Assembly (NCBI GenBank): GCA_964638715.1
Contig: CAZWZF010000041.1
Span: 1 to 43,445 of the forward strand
DNA: 43,445 nt
Source: JBAXQQ01 sp037131695
GTDB taxonomy: Bacteria > Armatimonadota > Hebobacteria > CAIYQO01
Direction: 5' to 3'
Below, piece by piece: positions 9,009 through 16,654 of this stretch. The translations under genes and the position numbers were made by a program. Every line of letters begins with the position of its first letter. Position 1 is the first letter of the stretch. Under the pieces are notes generated by a model that saw nothing but the letters and a program-made list of their open reading frames with translations, was not told the origin of the DNA and made no database searches.

Positions 9009-9950
9009 ATGACCGTTAGTTGCACAACTAAAAAAACAACAGTTATATTACATTCAGCGCAGCTATCGCTGACGATACATCTGCCTGACCGGGAAAATGG
9101 CATTTATCGCGGGGCACGGTTTGACTGGTCAAGCAATATTTCTAACTTGGAATACCAGGGACATTCATGGTTTTCTCCGTGGAAACTTGGCGATACCGAC
9201 CCGACAGCAAACGACCAGACGGTAATCGGAATCGGCGGCGAGTTCGGCCGTGGCGACAGTGGAATGACTGGTCCCCTCGCCTACGAATCCACAAAACCTG
9301 GCGATACATTCCTGAAAATTGGCGTTGGCGAAGTATTGCGGCCAGATAAAAAAGATTATTGTTTTTATACCAATTACCCGGTGACTAAACCGGCTGAATG
9401 GGATATCGAGCAAAGCGAAGAATCAATAACCATGACCCAGCAGGCGTCGCTGCGCGATTACGGTTATATTTACCAGCGCAAAATCACCTTGAACGACAAA
9501 CTGCCTGGCTTCACAGTAGAACAAAAGTTGGAAAATATCGGTGAACAGAGAATCTGCCAATACTATTACGACCATAATTTTACCAATGTGGATGGTATGC
9601 CGCCAAGTCCGGCGTGGCGACTTGAATTCCCGTTTGCGCCAGTTGCGGTATTGCCGCTTGGCAACAAAACCGTCATCGATGGAAACATCTTGAAAATAAC
9701 CCGAACAATCCCACGCGGAGCATTATTCACCCCGATAACAGGTTTTGAGCAGACAATCGCGAATAATAGTTTTACTCTGTGGAACGATATAATCGGACAA
9801 GGGTTATCGGTGAATATTGATAAACCGCTGGTTAAATTCGCTCTGTTCGCCTCTGGGTGCGCGGTTTGCCCGGAGCCATTCATTGATATAAATATCGCTC
9901 TCGGCGAAAGCATCACCTGGAATACCAATTACGTAATAGTAGGCTCTTAA
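9009..9950 (+). CDS. Galactose-mutarotase-like (aldose epimerase superfamily) protein
   Basis: Cytoplasmic protein of 313 residues without a signal peptide. An upstream in-frame ATG at 8991 would add six residues but directly abuts the -10; AAGGAAGA lies just before the ATG at 9009. The protein looks all-beta, with long strand-rich stretches and motifs such as QQASLRDYGYIYQRKITL and QYYYDHNFTNVDG. This fits the galactose-mutarotase-like beta-sandwich supersandwich. The family interconverts sugar anomers or acts as a sugar-binding scaffold; catalytic His/Glu could not be assigned with certainty. It is the first gene behind a promoter with the shared operator and precedes a glycosidase by 143 bp, consistent with handling a sugar released in the cytoplasm. 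Confidence 0.6.
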   Translation: MTVSCTTKKTTVILHSAQLSLTIHLPDRENGIYRGARFDWSSNISNLEYQGHSWFSPWKLGDTDPTANDQTVIGIGGEFGRGDSGMTGPLAYESTKPGDTFLKIGVGEVLRPDKKDYCFYTNYPVTKPAEWDIEQSEESITMTQQASLRDYGYIYQRKITLNDKLPGFTVEQKLENIGEQRICQYYYDHNFTNVDGMPPSPAWRLEFPFAPVAVLPLGNKTVIDGNILKITRTIPRGALFTPITGFEQTIANNSFTLWNDIIGQGLSVNIDKPLVKFALFASGCAVCPEPFIDINIALGESITWNTNYVIVGS

Positions 9951-9958
9951 GTAATCAG

Positions 9959-10040
9959 TATTCACCGCAAAGGAACACAAAGAACGCAAAGAATATTTTA
10001 AATTCTTCTTTTGTGGTCTTTGTGATCTTTGTGGTGAATA
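9959..10040. repeat. 82-bp imperfect palindrome (TATTCACCGCAAAGG family), copy 1
   Basis: Starts TATTCACCGCAAAGG and ends TTTGTGGTGAATA, forming a long imperfect hairpin with internal AAAGAACGCAAAGA/TTCTTCTTTTGTGG arms. It lies between two + strand enzyme genes. A second copy of nearly the same sequence is at 16482-16565, in the same type of position. It may be a non-autonomous mobile repeat or an RNA-stabilising hairpin. Confidence 0.88.
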
Positions 10041-10092
10041 ATAATTAGATAGCGGGTAATGCTCGTATTACATATTAAATGGAGAAATAAAA

Positions 10093-12009
10093 ATGGCTGA
10101 CGATTTTGTCGTAAAACATGATGAGAGTACCGGACTGGTGCAATCTGTTACATTATTTGGCGAAGAGCTGCTTGACCAATCGCAGCCTTGTGCCGCGGAA
10201 CTGCTGGTGAATGGACTGCCGCTGAAAACCCGGCTATATCCACGTTCATTCGCGACGAACGAAGGTGATGTGCTATTAAAAGGCGAACGCTGGCTTGACC
10301 ATTTCACTGGTTGGGGTTTGGTCATTTCCCGCGATATGGGACTGCGCACCTACGGCAAGCATCCAGCTTTCGGCGTTCATTACACCATACGCCGCGAACA
10401 GGCAGACCAGGTTAGCCTCCCCTGCCCCGGCCCCGGCGGACCGCCAATTGAAGCGCCATTATACGTTGATACCTTTACCCTGATGAACTGGAACTGGAAA
10501 TTCTGGGGTGAAGATACCCGAATGATTTTCTCATCATCGCACTCCAGCGGTCCAACCGATGAATTCGGCCATGTCGGATATGACAACGGCACCCCGGAAG
10601 AATGCAAGAAGTATATGCAAAATGTCTGGCGGCGAATATACCCCGGCGTCATGGTATTTCACGGCGGCGTTTTCTATAACGAAAAGACAGAAAATTGGGT
10701 TGCCATTACCTGCCGCCGTCCGCAGGTTGGCTATATTTTAAATACTGAAAGTGCCGGCCGCGGCGTATCTTATGACTTTACACTGCACGCTGAATTTAAA
10801 ATGGGTGAACACCTGACCATGCCGGAAGTTAAGATATATTACGGCAAGACCAAAGCGGAAATGTGGACATGGATGGCGGATTACGCCACCCATTATTACA
10901 AGTCCCCGCCGGAATGGGTTCATAAAACCCTCTGGTTGCAAGGACTGGCATGGAATAACAAGCCGTCATGGACCGAGCAGGCGGACGAATGGGAACACCG
11001 ACTGGATGCCGGTGAAGGCAGCGGCGTATCGTATTGCCTGGTGACTAATCGTCCGTTACACAGTGGAACCACACCATTGGGTTATGACCCCGACCCCAAT
11101 CACGGACCCAAAGAAGAATTCGTCGCCATGTGCCGACGACTGGCTGATCGTGGAGTGCCATTACTAATCTGGATGAGCCACAGCGGACTGATGTATCGCG
11201 GCGGACCGGATATTGAAGATGACTGGTTTATAAAAGGCATCGACGGACGCGTATGCGCCGCCTGGGGAAATGAAGACCAGCCGACTATTGCTCACCCGAA
11301 TCCCGGTCATCCCGGTTATATTGAATACACGAAAAAATGGATAAAATTCTATATTCAGGAATGCGGCGCGAAAGGCATCTGGTTTGACTGCCTGGGTTGG
11401 GCATTTCCTGCCGACTTTACCCCGCGTCCATTCATGCGCTACCCGGGTGATACCAACCGCATGGCAATTAAATTCATGGATGAAATTTATGCCTATATCA
11501 AAGAACTCGATCCCGAAGCGGTAATGGGCGGCGAAGGCACAACCTTTGACGGTCCGGTAAACCTGCCTTCGATACATACAAACCCTGTTCGTTCAGCAGA
11601 TGGCATGGGTCCACGCGACTTTATGCTGGAACTGAATAACTGGACAAAAACCAAACGCATCGTCATTGACCAGGCACCGTCATTCTCGGTGGCAAGCGGT
11701 ATGATAAAAGAAATCCATGCGCCGGAAATGCAGGCGAAAAACCGTTACTTAACAAAATTGCTGAAAGAAAAAGGCGGCTCACGCGCATTTGTTTGCCTGC
11801 CGGGAGAACTGGCGATACTCGCCAGCGACAACCTGCTGATAGTTCCAACACATAGCGAAGACGGCTCAAAAGTGTTCCCAGAGTTTAAGTTAACTTCTCC
11901 ATGGGATAAAATAAGCAAGCTGATTGAAGAAACCGACGGAAGCCAGATTGCCCGCGAAGCAGACGGCGCTTTCCGCGCGGTACCACCTGGCATTTACAAA
12001 ATGTTATAA
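10093..12009 (+). CDS. Putative TIM-barrel glycoside hydrolase (clan-D/GH31-like)
   Basis: Cytoplasmic protein of 638 residues, GGAG 8 nt before the ATG, no signal peptide. The N-terminal third is a beta-rich domain. The second half is a (beta/alpha)8 barrel: GPKEEFVAMCRRLADRGVP LLIWMSHSG, then GAKGIWFDCLGWAFP near 428-442, where Asp432 sits where clan-D and GH31 enzymes carry the nucleophile, then DPEAVMGGEGTTFDGP at about 475-490 as a candidate acid/base region. This arrangement resembles the poorly characterised alpha-galactosidase/GH36-like group annotated with DUF6259. Activity on an alpha-linked sugar is inferred; the substrate cannot be read from the sequence. It is probably cotranscribed with the mutarotase-like gene, separated by a palindromic repeat. 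Confidence 0.68.
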   Translation: MADDFVVKHDESTGLVQSVTLFGEELLDQSQPCAAELLVNGLPLKTRLYPRSFATNEGDVLLKGERWLDHFTGWGLVISRDMGLRTYGKHPAFGVHYTIRREQADQVSLPCPGPGGPPIEAPLYVDTFTLMNWNWKFWGEDTRMIFSSSHSSGPTDEFGHVGYDNGTPEECKKYMQNVWRRIYPGVMVFHGGVFYNEKTENWVAITCRRPQVGYILNTESAGRGVSYDFTLHAEFKMGEHLTMPEVKIYYGKTKAEMWTWMADYATHYYKSPPEWVHKTLWLQGLAWNNKPSWTEQADEWEHRLDAGEGSGVSYCLVTNRPLHSGTTPLGYDPDPNHGPKEEFVAMCRRLADRGVPLLIWMSHSGLMYRGGPDIEDDWFIKGIDGRVCAAWGNEDQPTIAHPNPGHPGYIEYTKKWIKFYIQECGAKGIWFDCLGWAFPADFTPRPFMRYPGDTNRMAIKFMDEIYAYIKELDPEAVMGGEGTTFDGPVNLPSIHTNPVRSADGMGPRDFMLELNNWTKTKRIVIDQAPSFSVASGMIKEIHAPEMQAKNRYLTKLLKEKGGSRAFVCLPGELAILASDNLLIVPTHSEDGSKVFPEFKLTSPWDKISKLIEETDGSQIAREADGAFRAVPPGIYKML

Positions 12010-12013
12010 AAAG

Positions 12014-12038
12014 TAAAGACGCAATATCTTGCGGCTTT
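12014..12038 (+). repeat. Degenerate GTAAAGACGCAA hairpin
   Basis: AAAGACGCAA and TTGCGGCTTT form a nine-pair stem with one mismatch, directly after the stop of the 10093 gene. It looks like a decayed relative of the GTAGAGACRCAAA palindromes at 156 and 12055. Confidence 0.5.
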
Positions 12039-12054
12039 ATATAAAATTGCCCTT

Positions 12055-12087
12055 GTAGAGACACAAAATTTTGTGTCTCTACTTTTT
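12055..12087 (+). terminator. GTAGAGACACAAAA palindrome with T-tract
   Basis: A perfect 28-bp palindrome (12055-12082) followed by TTTTT. It sits 45 bp after the glycosidase stop codon and upstream of the operator of the next gene, so it probably ends the 9009-12009 transcript. Same repeat family as 156-182. Confidence 0.65.
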
Positions 12088-12114
12088 AATATCATATATG
12101 ATATTAATATTTTT

Positions 12115-12130
12115 GTTAAATCGGTTTATT
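12115..12130 (+). promoter_or_regulatory. Shared operator, copy 3
   Basis: GTTAAATCGGTTTATT, 81 nt upstream of the lyase ATG. A TATAAT hexamer lies at 12169-12174, but no good -35 precedes it, so here the site is further from the likely -10 than in the other copies. Confidence 0.5.
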
Positions 12131-12211
12131 TTTCTTAGAAATCTGATGAATTTTAAAAAGATATCAGCTATAATATTCGCGGATATAAACCTATAAGAAA
12201 GATAATTATTT

Positions 12212-15200
12212 ATGAATGAATATGCAAAGTCAGAACCCTGGCATTATCCTTTAACACTCGCCGGTGCCAAAGCAGCATTAGCGGATGAATGTTTTGAAAC
12301 ATCGCGCCGGATTGCATTGGCAATATTACAAAATGAATCGCCAAATGAAGAACGCAATGAAGTAAAAACTGTCCTTCATGATGCCCTGGCGCATCTTGGC
12401 GATTTGGCGACAGCAATGACGACGCTTGAAGATGCCGGCGATAGTATAGAAGTATTGCTGCGGCGATACGATGATTTTACCCGCGCTTCCGGTTATAACT
12501 TTTACCGTTCATCTACTGAAAAAGATATTGGTTTAACCTACGAAGATTTTAAAGAAAATCTTCTTGAACGCCGGCTTAATTCAATAAAAGCCCTGCTAAA
12601 CGCTGATCTTGATGAAAATACCGCAAAATTAGCAATCGCAACAGTCAACAGAGCGGCAAGGGATGCTGAACGAAGAATTGATGCCGATATTGACGCATTG
12701 GAAGAATTGACCAAACGCTGGCCAACACCACCAGAACAGCCAAGAGTTGCAGTGCCGGTGAAATTATCAGGCCGGATTCGAATCGTTGATAAAATATATA
12801 CTGATGTTACCGTTACCCTTGGCGTCGAAACAACTGAACCAGGTGTGAATCCAAATGATGTCCTTGCAAAAGGATGCGGAATAGATTCGCCGAAAATTGG
12901 CGAAATAACCACCATATCCGCACCACTGAACGCTGATGGCACCTTTACCATCAGCGGTGAAGCTATCCCGGGAATTGGTTTCGTCGCAGTCACCATTCCT
13001 GGTATTGATGGCGTTCCTACCCGATTTCTGGCTCGCGATATTTGTGTCGATGGTTCTCCGCTGGCAGATATTGACCTGGAATTTTCTGAGTGGCAAAGCG
13101 CCAAAGCAGAAAAAATATCGGACAACCTGCCGGAAGTTATCGAATTAAGTGGACGAAAATGGCACAAACAGGCAGTGGAAACATTAACCAATCCATTCTG
13201 GCATAATTTCCCGCAACAGGATTTGCGTCTTGACTGGCCTGCTCCTTCTGCTAACATTGATACTTTAGTATGGAATGAAGATATCGGCGCAATAGCACAC
13301 CAACGAGATGCCCAGGGACGGGTATTATTCTTTACTGACTTGCCGCAAAAATCATCCCGATCATTCGGTTGGTATTTTGCCGAAGATAACACTGCAATTA
13401 CTACAAAGAAAAAATCAATGCTAACTGTTGATACGCATGGAATTACCGCGGTAATCGACACCGGACTTAGCAGATTTTGCATTCCATGGGGAAGCGCAAA
13501 TGATTCCGCAGCACCTATTCTGGCAGTAATGGGACCGGATAAAGTTTGGCGCGGTGAAGGCCGCTGGCAAATTCCCGGCAATCCGGTAATTTCGCGCACT
13601 ACCTCGCTGCATCATGATGGCCCACTGGAAATCACCGTTGAAGTTTCTTATTTATTCCCCACCCGTGAACGGTGTTCATTCACCCTGACCGCACATGCAG
13701 GCGAGGAATACCTGCTGGTCAGCGAAAGCGGTGAAGCGATACCGGGCGCGACAATGGTGATGGGAATGGAAGACTTTCGCGGCGGACGCGGTTACCTGCA
13801 CTGGACATCAGAAGGTGAAACACCACATTGGCATACATTGGTAGATGCAGATAAAGAACTGGCGCGCCTGCAGGAAAGTGTTCCCTGGTGGATTCCACCG
13901 GCGGGATTTGGCTGGTCGGCGTCTCTGGATGGACTGGAAAGCCACGACCAGGTATCGGTATTCACCCGCAACCGCGGACAATGGATAGATCACGCCTTTG
14001 CCGCCATCGCCGCCGGCCCACCACCGGGCGGTCATGAATTAGATTGGCCTTACCCAGAAATGGTAGGATCAACAATATCCATGATTACCGTAAACAGTAC
14101 CACAGACGGCAAAATAGAGATGCGTTTCCCGCGTTTTGCCGGTGAACGCCACTGGGGATTGCTGGCATCAGACTTTGCCCGTGGCGATGGACCCCGCAAA
14201 GAGATTTACCAGGTACGCCACAAGACATCATTCCCGCGATTAGACGATTTGCGCAAATGGCAGCTTGACGAACCAGACCGAGGTCATCGTCCCTGCCTGT
14301 TGGCAGAACGCGATAAATTGCCAGAAATACGCGAACGGATAAAACACCCGGCAATGGCGCCATTGTGGGAGAAAATAGCCTCGCCAATGTGGGACCAGGT
14401 ACGCACCGGAAAGAATACCAGTGGTTCAGAAACGCTCTTTTTCCTGGTAACCGGCGACCCGGCAACCGGGTGGCGAATAGCCCGCCAGTTATCATCCAGA
14501 ATGCCAGCGCAGGTTCGCGCTTTACTTCTTTCCCGCGAGAATGGCGACGTATGGTCACCAGTAGGCGGCAGATGTTGGGCACCGCAAGCAGAAGCCTATG
14601 ACGCCATCGTCAGCAGCGGAGCGTTCAGTGCTGCACAGGAACGCGAAATGCGCGCCTGCCTATTGATGGCTGGTGAAATGTTCCTCAGCCCGGACATGAT
14701 GAACTGGCGTTACGGCGGAAGAAACGCCAACTTTGAAGCTGACCGCGTTGACGCCGTCGGCACCATCGGTTTATGTTTCCCGGATAACCCGACTGCCGAA
14801 GAAATGGTCAGCCATTCCGTCAATCAGCTTGGTGCGGCAATCGGAATATATTGTACTCCTGGCAGCGGAAAATGGTACGAAAATCCCGCCTGTTATTACC
14901 TGCAATCGCTGCGCTGCCGTATGCTGCTGGCAAGCCACCTGGCAGAACGCGGCCGCCTTGACCTGAAATCTATCCCGCGAGTGACAGATTTTGTCGGTTG
15001 GTTGATGAACGTCATTACCCCGCGATTGCCGGCATCTTATGACATTATGCGTGATGGCTGCAGTTATGAACAATATAATGAAGAAAGACACGTCCGTCGT
15101 CTGATACCGATGGGTGACCACGCCCATCTGGGGCCATGGATACCAGAAATTGCGGCTATTACCGGACGTTGGCTGCGCGACAAAGAACCAGAACTTGCTA

Positions 15201-16384
15201 ATGCCCTGTTATGGGCATGGCAGGAAGGCGGGATGGATGGCGCCTATCACGGCAGCATCCCCACCTTAATAGCGCAACTGACTCCCGAAGACATTGCCCC
15301 GGCAGCAGAACCTGCCATGCCAAGCCGTCGCTTAGAAGGTTTTGGCGGTGTATTCCGCGGAAAACTTGGTCAACCTGACGAATTTATGTTGATGGCAAAA
15401 CTCGGACCAGGCGGTTATCGATACCACCGCACCGAAGGATCATTTGTCCTGGTGGCAGACGGCAAACCGCTGATATACGATGGCGGCGAGGCTGGCGACA
15501 CCTGGCGTCACAGCACCATCAGCTATCACACATCACGCATGCCGCCGGCACCGGGACGCATCGAAAAATTTGCCACCTTGCCAACGGCTGATTACCAGCA
15601 GGGAGCATTCCCTATTGTCCTGAAACCCAGCGACCCGATATTTCTGAGCGATATATGCGAACATCAACTGGTCGAAGAAGCATATCGACGCGCAAGGATT
15701 CAAAAACCGGCAGCGGCACGCGCCTGGCTGTGGGTGAAAGATGATTATGTTATAATGTGGGACCGGCTGGATATTGAAGATGATATTATTCATCAGTGGC
15801 ATCTGCAGGTGATGGCGCACGACGAATCCGGCGACTTAAAAAATGGCCTGCTTTTCCGTGGCAGATTCGGCACCGACCTGCAGTTATTGCTGCCCGCCGG
15901 CGGCGACCGGCCGTGGCGAGTGGAACACCTGCCCATGCACGAATATTATCGCAAACCCGCCGACACCGTCGCCCAACGCCACCTGTCAGTAGATTGCCAG
16001 GGTGCCACCGACTGGCTGGCGGTAATGCGCCCATTGCCGCCGGGAGCAGCACAGCTAACCGCTACCCCGCTGACCGCCCTTAACCGTACCGTCGGCGCAC
16101 ACATTACTGGCGACAATATCGATGACCGCGTAGTAATGGGACGCATCCCGGTAGCAGTGAACGACGAAACATGGTCATTCGCCGGATGTGCCGGTGCAGC
16201 CATCAACCGCGGCAAGACCACCCGTCTGATTCTTCTCGGACCCGGCAAAATCCAGGTTGGCAATACCACACTGGAAAGCGACGGCCCGGCAGCAGAACTG
16301 CAAATAGATGCAGGCGAACCGACATTGCATGTTGATGGCGATGGTATTGTAGTGGCTGTTGTTGATGGGAAGGTAGTGAGTTAA
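12212..16384 (+). CDS. Heparinase II/III-type polysaccharide lyase with long N-terminal extension
   Basis: Cytoplasmic protein of 1390 residues, no signal peptide, weak AAGAAAGA ribosome site. Order: helical N-terminus (about 1-175, TPR-like LGDLATAMTTLEDAG), a beta domain (about 180-290), a beta-sandwich region (about 320-680), then a helical toroid (about 690-1010) opening with RPCLLAERDKLPEIRERIKHP, the usual entry motif of the alginate/heparinoid lyase superfamily. SYEQYNEERHVRRLIPMGDH is near 945-970. The C-terminal heparinase II/III beta domain follows (about 1035-1390), with YRYHRTEGSFVLVADGKPL and an IYDGG motif. Such lyases cleave uronic-acid polymers by beta-elimination. The family is usually 600-900 residues and secreted; this one is far longer and appears intracellular. 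Exact substrate unknown. Confidence 0.8.
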   Translation: MNEYAKSEPWHYPLTLAGAKAALADECFETSRRIALAILQNESPNEERNEVKTVLHDALAHLGDLATAMTTLEDAGDSIEVLLRRYDDFTRASGYNFYRSSTEKDIGLTYEDFKENLLERRLNSIKALLNADLDENTAKLAIATVNRAARDAERRIDADIDALEELTKRWPTPPEQPRVAVPVKLSGRIRIVDKIYTDVTVTLGVETTEPGVNPNDVLAKGCGIDSPKIGEITTISAPLNADGTFTISGEAIPGIGFVAVTIPGIDGVPTRFLARDICVDGSPLADIDLEFSEWQSAKAEKISDNLPEVIELSGRKWHKQAVETLTNPFWHNFPQQDLRLDWPAPSANIDTLVWNEDIGAIAHQRDAQGRVLFFTDLPQKSSRSFGWYFAEDNTAITTKKKSMLTVDTHGITAVIDTGLSRFCIPWGSANDSAAPILAVMGPDKVWRGEGRWQIPGNPVISRTTSLHHDGPLEITVEVSYLFPTRERCSFTLTAHAGEEYLLVSESGEAIPGATMVMGMEDFRGGRGYLHWTSEGETPHWHTLVDADKELARLQESVPWWIPPAGFGWSASLDGLESHDQVSVFTRNRGQWIDHAFAAIAAGPPPGGHELDWPYPEMVGSTISMITVNSTTDGKIEMRFPRFAGERHWGLLASDFARGDGPRKEIYQVRHKTSFPRLDDLRKWQLDEPDRGHRPCLLAERDKLPEIRERIKHPAMAPLWEKIASPMWDQVRTGKNTSGSETLFFLVTGDPATGWRIARQLSSRMPAQVRALLLSRENGDVWSPVGGRCWAPQAEAYDAIVSSGAFSAAQEREMRACLLMAGEMFLSPDMMNWRYGGRNANFEADRVDAVGTIGLCFPDNPTAEEMVSHSVNQLGAAIGIYCTPGSGKWYENPACYYLQSLRCRMLLASHLAERGRLDLKSIPRVTDFVGWLMNVITPRLPASYDIMRDGCSYEQYNEERHVRRLIPMGDHAHLGPWIPEIAAITGRWLRDKEPELANALLWAWQEGGMDGAYHGSIPTLIAQLTPEDIAPAAEPAMPSRRLEGFGGVFRGKLGQPDEFMLMAKLGPGGYRYHRTEGSFVLVADGKPLIYDGGEAGDTWRHSTISYHTSRMPPAPGRIEKFATLPTADYQQGAFPIVLKPSDPIFLSDICEHQLVEEAYRRARIQKPAAARAWLWVKDDYVIMWDRLDIEDDIIHQWHLQVMAHDESGDLKNGLLFRGRFGTDLQLLLPAGGDRPWRVEHLPMHEYYRKPADTVAQRHLSVDCQGATDWLAVMRPLPPGAAQLTATPLTALNRTVGAHITGDNIDDRVVMGRIPVAVNDETWSFAGCAGAAINRGKTTRLILLGPGKIQVGNTTLESDGPAAELQIDAGEPTLHVDGDGIVVAVVDGKVVS

Positions 16385-16481
16385 GTATATTTGTCTGAAC
16401 CATGATTAACTTCAACTTCAATTAATACCTAATCAATATTGAAGTAAAACAAGATATTTGTAAATCAATGTAATTGTCATG

Positions 16482-16565
16482 TATTCACCGCAAAGGAACA
16501 CAAAGAACACAAAGAGTATTCTAAAACTCTTCTTTTGTGGTCTTTGTGTTCTTTTGTGGTGAATA
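16482..16565. repeat. 84-bp imperfect palindrome (TATTCACCGCAAAGG family), copy 2
   Basis: Same outer arms as 9959-10040 (TATTCACCGCAAAGGAACAC ... GTGGTGAATA) with a slightly different centre. It lies between the lyase and GH31 genes. The remainder of the 270-bp gap holds only a weak 8-bp inverted repeat (16415-16422/16438-16445) and the promoter at 16605-16633. Confidence 0.88.
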
Positions 16566-16604
16566 ATAATGGATTGTGAGAAAACTCAAATTAAATCTTA
16601 TAAC

Positions 16605-16633
16605 TTGCAACCCCCTTTACCATTTGATAAGAT
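16605..16633 (+). promoter_or_regulatory. Candidate promoter of the GH31 gene
   Basis: TTGCAA, 17-nt spacer, TAAGAT ending exactly where an ATG begins at 16634. As at 8985-8991, the -10 abuts a decoy ATG, favouring the downstream ATG at 16655. No copy of the shared operator was found here. Confidence 0.35.
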
Positions 16634-16654
16634 ATGACAGAGGATTATTCTTTT

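Noticed and set aside
12538..13599. 353-codon open frame on the - strand inside the lyase gene
   Set aside because: Antisense to a gene with clear domain signatures; its translation is Ser/Arg/Pro-rich without domain features or a ribosome site, as expected of a shadow frame.
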